Source: Nitriliruptoraceae bacterium
Lineage (GTDB): Bacteria > Actinomycetota > Nitriliruptoria > Nitriliruptorales > Nitriliruptoraceae
Reading direction: 5' to 3'
Length of the DNA: 7,640 nucleotides
Assembly (NCBI GenBank): GCA_007121975.1
Contig: SKJO01000478.1
Span: 1-7,640 of the forward strand
The first letter of the stretch is position 1. Each line of letters starts with the position of its first letter. The notes under the pieces are model-generated. The model was given only the letters and a program-made list of their open reading frames with translations. It was not told the origin of the DNA and did no database searches. Made by a program: the position numbers and the translations under genes. Positions 1 through 5,171 of this stretch are shown here, one piece after another.

Positions 1-754
1 CGTCGCCGAGCTGCACGAGCTCGGGGTGGCGGTGGTCGGGCGCATCGTGGCCTTCGCCGACCCGCGGCTGGCCGCCTGGGCCTGGGAGGCCGGCGAGCGC
101 GACCTGGTGATCCAGCTCACCGACGGCAGCGACTACTACCGCGGCTCGTACGCCGGCTTCTCCAACTACGTGCACCCCGAGGTCATCGCCTACAACCTCG
201 ACCTCGCCGAGGAGGCGGCCGCCGCCGGTGTCGACCACATCCTGTGGGACTACATCCGCCGGCCCGAAGGCCAGTCCAACTACACGGTGCCGGGCCTCGA
301 GACCACCCCCGAGGAGGCGATCGCGGACTTCACCCGGCAGGCCGACGAACGGCTCGCGCCCTACGGCGTGCAGCACGGCGCCTCGGTGTACGGCATCGCC
401 GCCGACCGCCCCGAGCAGATCGGCCAGGACATCCCGGCGATGGCCGAGCACCTCGACTACGTCGCCCCGATGATCTACCCGTCGCACTGGGGCCCGGGCG
501 AGTACGGCGTGGCCGACCCCAACCGCCAGCCCTACGACATCGTGCGGGCAACCCTCGAGGTGTGGCAGGAGGTGACCGCCGAGCGCCGGGCCCGGGTGGT
601 GCCGTGGCTCGAGGACACCAGCTACCGCGCCTGGGACCGGCCCCACCAGGTCCGTGAGCAGTGGCGGGGCGCGCTCGACCAGGGCATCGACGAGTGGCTG
701 ATGTGGAACCCCGGGTCGAGCTACACCAGCTCGGTGTACGAGCCGCGCAGCTGA
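1..754 (+). CDS. Putative glycoside hydrolase, DUF4015/PF13200-like, C-terminal part (5' end outside window)
   Basis: The frame is open from base 2 to the TGA at 752-754, giving about 250 residues. The GTG at 26 is only an internal codon: the coding frame continues upstream into VAELHELG, which fits the family, so the true start is outside the window. The visible part reads as the second half of a TIM barrel. It shows a strand with GRIVAFADP, then a segment around NYVHPEVIAYNLDLAEEA, then the hallmark strand HILWDYIRRPEG (the Asp codon is at 248-250, a likely active-site acid), then YVAPMIYPSHWGPGEYG (Tyr codon at 476-478), and a final strand near DEWLMWNPGSSY. This order, especially the DYIRxP and MIYPSHWxPG motifs, is typical of proteins annotated as putative glycoside hydrolases of the DUF4015 family. 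The substrate is unknown, and location and signal peptide cannot be judged without the N terminus. The 3' end overlaps the convergent signalling gene by 34 bases. Family assignment is fairly sure; enzymatic role is inferred. Confidence 0.8.
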   Translation, partial: VAELHELGVAVVGRIVAFADPRLAAWAWEAGERDLVIQLTDGSDYYRGSYAGFSNYVHPEVIAYNLDLAEEAAAAGVDHILWDYIRRPEGQSNYTVPGLETTPEEAIADFTRQADERLAPYGVQHGASVYGIAADRPEQIGQDIPAMAEHLDYVAPMIYPSHWGPGEYGVADPNRQPYDIVRATLEVWQEVTAERRARVVPWLEDTSYRAWDRPHQVREQWRGALDQGIDEWLMWNPGSSYTSSVYEPRS

Positions 755-3700
755 AGCTCGGGATGCGTGGCCGCCTGCCGCCAGGCGGCGAACCGCTCCA
801 TCAGCTCCTCACTGCGCCGGTCCACGTCCTGGCGGGCGAGGTCCCGCTGCTCGGTCCATCCCTGCTCGTGGGCGGTGACCAGCTCCGCCGCCCGGGCATG
901 CAGCCGCCGATGCACCTCCACGACCTCGGTCATTCGAGCGTCGCCCGACCGGTCGAGGTCAGCGGCGATGCGTGCCAGCCACCGACCCAGCCGGCAGCGC
1001 TGCGGGTCGAGCTGGGGTGGCGCCTGGGCGGTGCCGTCGAGGTAGCGGTGCAGCCGGTGCAGCCAGGCCCGGTGGGTGAGCTCGGCGACCACGTCGGGGA
1101 CGTGAGCGTCCTCCAGTGGGACGCTCACGCGCCAGGAGTCCGGGGGACGCCAGCGCGCGAGCCAGTCGGCGACCTCGCCGCTGGGCATCGGCCGGGCGAT
1201 GCCATAGCCCTGCCCGAGCTCGCAGCCGAGCTCGAGCAGCAGCCGCCCGTGAACCTCGGTCTCCACGCCCTCGGCCACCACCTCGCGATCGAACCTGCGG
1301 GCCAGGCCCATGATGCTGTCGATGATCACGGCATGCTCGGCGTCGGTCAGCAGGTCGAGCACGAAGCTGCGGTCGATCTTGATGGTGCGCGCGGTCAGCT
1401 GCTTGAGGAAGGTCAACGACGAGTACCCGGTGCCGAAGTCGTCGAGCGCGACCGACACCCCCATCGCCTGCAGGCGCTTGACCAGCGCCGAGACGTGGTC
1501 GAGATCCTGCAGCGCCCCGGTCTCGAGCACCTCGATGCCCAGCTGCTGCGCGGCCACCCGGGGCTGGCCGGCCAGCTGCTGCTCGAGCCGCTCGAGGAAG
1601 TGGGGGTCGTGCAGCTGCATCCGGTCGACGTTGACGCTCACGGTGGTGACAAAGCCCGTGGCGTTCCACCGGGCGAGCTGGGAGAGCGCCTCCTCGATCA
1701 CCCAGTCACCGAGTCCGATCGCCAGCGGATGCCCGTCGAGCGCTGGGATGAAGGCCCCCGGAGGCAGCAGGCCCCGCTCCGGGTGCTGCCACCGGATCAG
1801 GGCCTCGAGGCCGAGCAGCTGACCGCTCCGGAGGTTGACCTTGGGCTGGTAGTACAGCACGAACTCGTGGTCGTCGAGACCGGCCCGGATGCGCTCGATG
1901 AGCTGGTAGCGCTCCCGGCTGTGCTGGTCGTGCTGGGTGTCGAACACGTGCGACCGGCTCTTGCCCGCGAGCTTGGCCTGGTAGACGGCCTGGTCGGCCT
2001 GGCGGAGCAGCTGCTCGGCGTCGACCTCACGAGCCTGAGGGAAGAGGGTCACCCCGATGCTGGCGGTGGTGACCAGCGTCTGGCCGCGGAGCACCACCGG
2101 GTCGGAGACGGCGTCGAACAGCCGGTCCACCTGCTGCCTCCAGCGGTCGTCCTCGTCGCGCGGCAGGATCACGGCGAACTCGTCGCCGCCGATGCGGGCC
2201 ACGTGCCGACGGTCGGCAACCAGCGCCAGCAGACGGGTCGCGACCTCGATCAGCAGCTGGTTGCCGGCCACCCGACCATGCTGTCGGTTGATGGTCTCGA
2301 AGCCGTCGAGGTCGAGGCTGACGAGCACCATGCCCCGTTCCTCGCGACGGCAGACCTGCACCTCGTCGTGCAGCTGCTCGGCAAAGCGGGGACGGTTGAA
2401 CAACCCGGTGAGCCCGTCGTGCTCGGCGGCGAAGTCCAGCTGCTCCTGGTGCGCCTTCTGCCCGGTGATGTCGAGCACGATGCCGCGTGCGATCAGCGGC
2501 CGACCGTCGTTGTCGACCTCGACCGGACGACCCAGATCGTGCAGCCACACCCAGCGATCCTCCCGGTGGCGGATGCGGTACTCCACCTCGAGCCGCTCGC
2601 ACGCGCCGCGCAGGAAGCGCTCGAGGGCCTCGGCGACCCGCGTACGGTCCTCCGGGTGCAGGCGCGCGACGAGCGCTGCGGGCACCGGAGCGTCCAGCGC
2701 CCCCGGCGTCTCGCCGATGAGCTGGGCCCACCGGGCACTGCCGGGCAGCTGCTCGCCGGTCGGGCGCCACTCCCAGGTCGCCGCCTGCACCGCCTCGAGC
2801 GCATCCCGCAGCCGAGCCTGCTCGAGCTCCAGCGACTGCTCGTAGGTCTTGCGTTCGGTGATGTCGAGCACGGTGCCGAGCGCCCGGATCGGCCGGCCGT
2901 CGGGGTCGCGCTCGATGCTGGCCTGCTCACGGACCCAGCGCACCCGGTCGTCCACCACGAGGCGGTGCTCGATGCGGTACTCGGCGCCGGCGCGCGCACG
3001 CTGCCACGCCTCGTGCACCGCAGCCCGGTCCTCGGGATGGATCAGGGTCAGGAACCGCTGCAGGCTGACCGGCTCGCCGAGCGGCACACCGAACAGCCGG
3101 TAGACCTGCTCCGACCACTCGAGCACGTCCTCGACCAGATCGAGGGTCCAGGTGCCGAGGCCCGCGGCCTGCTGCGCCCGGAGCAGATCGGCCTGGGACC
3201 GCGCCAGGTGCTGGCGGGCCTGCTCGTGCTCGGTGATGTCGCGGGCCAGGCCCAGCACCCCCAGCAGGTTCCCGCCGGGGGCGCGTAGCGGGGTCTTGGT
3301 GGTCTCGAGCAGCGCCCGGCGCCCATCGGGATACTCGACCCACTCCTGGCGGCTGATCGGCGCTCCGGTCGCGATCACCTGACGGTCCCAGGCCCGCAGC
3401 TCGACCGCACGCGCCGGATCCGACAGCTGCTCGTCACGCCGCCCGATGACCTCCTCGGGGGTGACGCCGAACCGGGCGGCCAACGGGGGGTTGCACTCCA
3501 GGTACACCCCGTCCGGATCCTTGACGAAGACCAGGTCGGGCATGGTCGCGACCAGGGTGGACAGCTGGGCGTTGCGCTGCGCGAGCTCCTGGCGCGAGGA
3601 GATCACCTCGGCCGACTTGGCCCCGAGCAACTCCCGCAGTTCGCGCTCGCGCTGCTCGAGCCGGTAGCGGGTCCGCGCCAGGTTCAGGTGGGTGCCCACC

Positions 3701-4059
3701 CGTGCGAGCAGCTCATCGGGCCCGAACGGCTTGGTCATGTAGTCCACGCCACCTTCGGCGTAGGCCCGGGCCTTGCCGTCGGTGTCATCGAGCGCGCTCA
3801 TGAACACCACCGGCATCTCGGCCAGCCCGTCGAGTTCGTGCAGCCGCCGGCACAGGGCGAAGCCATCCATCCCCGGCATCAGCACGTCGAGTACCGCGAG
3901 GTCCGGCGGGGTGCGGGCCGCGACCTCGAGCGCGGCTGCCGCGTCGGTGCAACGCAGCACCTGGTGGTCCCTGCGGCGCAGCATGCGCTCGACGAGCGAG
4001 ACGATCGTCGGATCGTCGTCGACCACCAGGATCCGTCCCGGCGCATGCATGGTGCTCAT
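721..4059 (-). CDS. Response-regulator protein REC-PAS-PAS-PAS-GGDEF-EAL-CZB, c-di-GMP turnover
   Basis: This 1112-residue soluble signalling protein has no membrane segment. Domains in order: receiver (about 8-125; acidic pocket Asp14-16, phospho-acceptor Asp58, Ser88, Lys110), a charged coiled linker (126-165), three PAS/PAC units (about 165-277, 292-403, 412-534, each ending in a DIT box), GGDEF (540-707, signature intact at 624-628), EAL (715-965) and a C-terminal CZB-like zinc domain (985-1065; His996, Cys1022, His1050, His1054). The EAL domain has Glu752 of the EAL motif, Asn810, Glu843, Asp873-Asp874 in DDFGTGYS, Lys894, Glu930, Glu933 and Gln950, so c-di-GMP hydrolysis is likely. The GGDEF domain deviates at several GTP-contact positions and lacks the RxxD I-site, so its synthase activity is doubtful. 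The ATG at 4059 was chosen because MSTMHAPGRILVVDDD begins the receiver directly. The frame stays open to 4209, but those 50 extra residues are arginine-rich and unlike the fold. The Shine-Dalgarno is weak (GGGG, 5 bases upstream). No partner histidine kinase is in view. Confidence 0.93.
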   Translation of the reverse strand: MSTMHAPGRILVVDDDPTIVSLVERMLRRRDHQVLRCTDAAAALEVAARTPPDLAVLDVLMPGMDGFALCRRLHELDGLAEMPVVFMSALDDTDGKARAYAEGGVDYMTKPFGPDELLARVGTHLNLARTRYRLEQRERELRELLGAKSAEVISSRQELAQRNAQLSTLVATMPDLVFVKDPDGVYLECNPPLAARFGVTPEEVIGRRDEQLSDPARAVELRAWDRQVIATGAPISRQEWVEYPDGRRALLETTKTPLRAPGGNLLGVLGLARDITEHEQARQHLARSQADLLRAQQAAGLGTWTLDLVEDVLEWSEQVYRLFGVPLGEPVSLQRFLTLIHPEDRAAVHEAWQRARAGAEYRIEHRLVVDDRVRWVREQASIERDPDGRPIRALGTVLDITERKTYEQSLELEQARLRDALEAVQAATWEWRPTGEQLPGSARWAQLIGETPGALDAPVPAALVARLHPEDRTRVAEALERFLRGACERLEVEYRIRHREDRWVWLHDLGRPVEVDNDGRPLIARGIVLDITGQKAHQEQLDFAAEHDGLTGLFNRPRFAEQLHDEVQVCRREERGMVLVSLDLDGFETINRQHGRVAGNQLLIEVATRLLALVADRRHVARIGGDEFAVILPRDEDDRWRQQVDRLFDAVSDPVVLRGQTLVTTASIGVTLFPQAREVDAEQLLRQADQAVYQAKLAGKSRSHVFDTQHDQHSRERYQLIERIRAGLDDHEFVLYYQPKVNLRSGQLLGLEALIRWQHPERGLLPPGAFIPALDGHPLAIGLGDWVIEEALSQLARWNATGFVTTVSVNVDRMQLHDPHFLERLEQQLAGQPRVAAQQLGIEVLETGALQDLDHVSALVKRLQAMGVSVALDDFGTGYSSLTFLKQLTARTIKIDRSFVLDLLTDAEHAVIIDSIMGLARRFDREVVAEGVETEVHGRLLLELGCELGQGYGIARPMPSGEVADWLARWRPPDSWRVSVPLEDAHVPDVVAELTHRAWLHRLHRYLDGTAQAPPQLDPQRCRLGRWLARIAADLDRSGDARMTEVVEVHRRLHARAAELVTAHEQGWTEQRDLARQDVDRRSEELMERFAAWRQAATHPELQLRGSYTELV
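722..738. terminator. Possible bidirectional terminator hairpin at the first convergent junction
   Basis: TACACC (722-727) and GGTGTA (733-738) are perfect reverse complements around a 5-base loop. The repeat lies inside the 34 bases shared by the two convergent genes and touches the minus-strand stop codon at 721-723. There is no T-tract on either side, so it is only a candidate; the stem is short and could arise by chance. Confidence 0.25.
865..1107 (-). other. CZB-like zinc-binding domain at the C terminus of the GGDEF-EAL protein
   Basis: This stretch encodes residues about 985-1065. The ligands seen are His996 in ELTHRAWLHRL, Cys1022 in CRLGRW, and His1050 and His1054 in HRRLH. The spacings are 26, 28 and 4 residues. 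As I recall, the E. coli diguanylate cyclase DgcZ has its zinc ligands at His22, Cys52, His79 and His83 (spacings 30, 27, 4), which is very close. The CxLGxW box and HxxxH box are the family's signature. In CZB proteins zinc binding to this site controls the attached output domain, and the Cys can react with hypochlorite in some chemoreceptors. Here the output would be the EAL domain just before it. Confidence 0.75.
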
Positions 4060-4079
4060 CGTCGCCCCGACCGACTGCT

Positions 4080-4089
4080 GTGCATGCAC
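4080..4089. promoter_or_regulatory. 10-bp perfect palindrome upstream of the REC-GGDEF-EAL gene
   Basis: GTGCATGCAC is a perfect palindrome whose near edge is 20 bases before the minus-strand ATG at 4059. Its core GCATGCA recurs at 4043-4049, inside the first codons of the same gene. It could bind a regulator in the leader or promoter of that gene. The palindrome is short and no regulator is known, so this is a candidate only. Confidence 0.25.
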
Positions 4090-4103
4090 CACCTGCCTGC
4101 TCC

Positions 4104-4147
4104 GGTGCGCCCGGACCGAGGCATCGGCCCGTCCGCGGGTGCGCCCG
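4104..4147. repeat. 10-bp direct repeat GGTGCGCCCG, two copies 34 bp apart
   Basis: The exact decamer GGTGCGCCCG occurs at 4104-4113 and at 4138-4147 in the divergent region between the signalling gene and the DapA-like gene. The 34-base period is close to three helical turns, so both copies would face the same side of the DNA. In such GC-rich sequence a chance repeat cannot be excluded. Confidence 0.3.
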
Positions 4148-4192
4148 CGTGTCCGGTTGTCTCCCCATCGGCCACCAGGGTCGCGGCTTGAG

Positions 4193-4220
4193 CACCCGGT
4201 CGTGCGCACCTCACCGGGTG
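4193..4220. promoter_or_regulatory. Inverted repeat, candidate operator for the DapA-like gene
   Basis: CACCCGGT (4193-4200) and ACCGGGTG (4213-4220) are perfect 8-base arms with a 12-base spacer. The spacer contains a nested palindrome, GTGCGCAC (4202-4209). The right arm ends 5 bases before a TAnnnT-type -10 element, so the repeat covers the -35 position and a bound protein would block or recruit polymerase there. An RNA hairpin is less likely because it would lie upstream of the predicted transcript start. Confidence 0.4.
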
Positions 4221-4231
4221 GCCGTTACGGT
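4203..4231 (+). promoter_or_regulatory. Weak candidate promoter of the DapA-like gene
   Basis: TACGGT at 4226-4231 fits the actinobacterial TAnnnT -10 pattern. Seventeen bases upstream is TGCGCA (4203-4208), a poor -35 match. A start near 4238 would give a leader of roughly 40 bases before the ATG at 4280. The weak -35 and overlap with the inverted repeat suggest that activity may depend on a bound regulator. Confidence 0.3.
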
Positions 4232-4268
4232 ACGCAGCGCGAGCCCCCACCCTGCGGCCGCCGATCAC

Positions 4269-4273
4269 GAGGA
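4269..4273 (+). promoter_or_regulatory. Ribosome binding site of the DapA-like gene
   Basis: GAGGA lies 6 bases before the ATG at 4280. It is the best Shine-Dalgarno in this region and fixes the start, because the same reading frame stays open far upstream, antisense to the signalling gene. Confidence 0.7.
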
Positions 4274-4279
4274 CCCACC

Positions 4280-5158
4280 ATGACCCCGAGCTTCCTGTCC
4301 GGCGCGATCCCGGCCCTGGTGACCCCGATGAGCACCCCGGGCCGGGTGGATCCGGCCGCCGCGGCATCGCTGGCCGAGCTCGCCGCCTCGCAGGGGGCCA
4401 GCGCCGTGCTGGTCGCGGGGACCACCGGTGAGGGCAGCCTGATCGCGCCGGAGGACCGGATGGCCCTGACCGCCGCGGTCGCCGCCACCGGGGTACCGGT
4501 CATCGCCGGCGCCTCGGGCCCCACCCTCGACGCGCTGCAGGCCGACGTCGCCCGCCTCGCCGACGCCGGCGCCGAGGCGGTGCTGGTGCTCGCACCCGCG
4601 TTCCTACCGCTGACCCCCGAGGAGCTCGTCGACGCCCACCTCGCGGTCGCCGAGCGCACCGATGCGGCGACGATCGTCTACCACATCCCCCAGTTCACCG
4701 GCAGCTGGCTCACCGCCGAGGCCGTGCGGGCGCTGAGCGGGGTCCCGGCCATCGTCGGGCTCAAGGACTCCTCACCCGACGCCGAGCTGCGCAGCACGCT
4801 GGTCGGCGCCGCCGGTCAGGCACTGGCGGTGCTGGTCGGCCACGCCCCGACGCTGTCGCGGGCACTTCAGGCCGGGGCGGCCGGCTCGATCACGGCCATG
4901 GGCAACCTGCGCCTGCCCCAGATCCTGGCGCTGCACGAAGCGGTCGCGCAGGACCCGGCCGGGGCCCCCGCCCAGCAGCTGCAGGCGTCACTGGCGGCCT
5001 GCGAGGCCGCGCTGGGCGCGGTGCCCGGATGCATGCCGGCGGCACTCAAGGCGGCGATGCAACTGACGGGCACCGTGCCGGAGCGCTGGTGCGCCCCTCC
5101 GCTGCGCTCGGTCGAGGCTCGCCACCTCGACGCGGTGCGCACCGCCCTGATGCGCTGA
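4280..5158 (+). CDS. DapA-superfamily aldolase/lyase (DHDPS/N-acetylneuraminate lyase family), substrate unknown
   Basis: This 292-residue protein has the usual length for the single-domain TIM-barrel class I aldolases of the DHDPS/NAL family. Visible signatures are the N-terminal strand GAIPALVTPM, the GTTGEG loop (47-52) that binds the keto-acid carboxylate, Tyr134 in VYHIPQFTG and the Schiff-base Lys162 in GLKDSS, followed by GSITAMGN. Aligned to E. coli DHDPS, the Tyr107 position falls in PAFLPL (about 107-112) and is Phe or non-Tyr. Arg138, which holds aspartate semialdehyde in true DHDPS, is replaced by Phe139. It is therefore probably not the lysine-pathway enzyme but a lyase acting on another 2-keto acid (2-keto-3-deoxy sugar acid, 4-hydroxy-2-oxoglutarate or similar). 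The start is set by GAGGA at 4269. A conceptual extension to 3773 is antisense to the receiver domain and is rejected. The gene is divergent from the signalling gene and convergent with the helicase, with no pathway partners nearby. Confidence 0.9.
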   Translation: MTPSFLSGAIPALVTPMSTPGRVDPAAAASLAELAASQGASAVLVAGTTGEGSLIAPEDRMALTAAVAATGVPVIAGASGPTLDALQADVARLADAGAEAVLVLAPAFLPLTPEELVDAHLAVAERTDAATIVYHIPQFTGSWLTAEAVRALSGVPAIVGLKDSSPDAELRSTLVGAAGQALAVLVGHAPTLSRALQAGAAGSITAMGNLRLPQILALHEAVAQDPAGAPAQQLQASLAACEAALGAVPGCMPAALKAAMQLTGTVPERWCAPPLRSVEARHLDAVRTALMR

Positions 5159-5171
5159 ACCACGCTCAGCG
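5153..5171. terminator. Possible bidirectional terminator hairpin spanning both stop codons
   Basis: CGCTGA (5153-5158) and TCAGCG (5166-5171) are exact reverse complements with a 7-base loop. The left arm ends with the DapA-like gene's TGA and the right arm begins with the helicase gene's stop (TCA on the plus strand). The whole gap between the genes is the loop. A G-U pair could extend the stem by one. No T-tract follows. Confidence 0.3.

Noticed and set aside
26..754. GTG at 26 as the true start of the hydrolase
   Set aside because: The frame continues upstream to the window edge with family-like sequence, and starting there would remove the first half of the barrel.
661..3288. An 875-residue open frame on the plus strand
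   Set aside because: It is exactly antisense to the REC-PAS-GGDEF-EAL gene, its protein has no recognisable domain, and such long antisense frames arise from G/C bias at third codon positions. The minus-strand frame has complete domain motifs throughout.
4060..4209. 50-residue N-terminal extension of the signalling protein
   Set aside because: The extra sequence is Arg/Gly-rich, has no ribosome binding site that I can see, and receiver domains normally start a few residues before the DDD strand, as they do from the ATG at 4059.
3773..4279. N-terminal extension of the DapA-like protein
   Set aside because: The frame is open by chance, antisense to the receiver domain. The family begins at the ATG at 4280, which has a good ribosome binding site.
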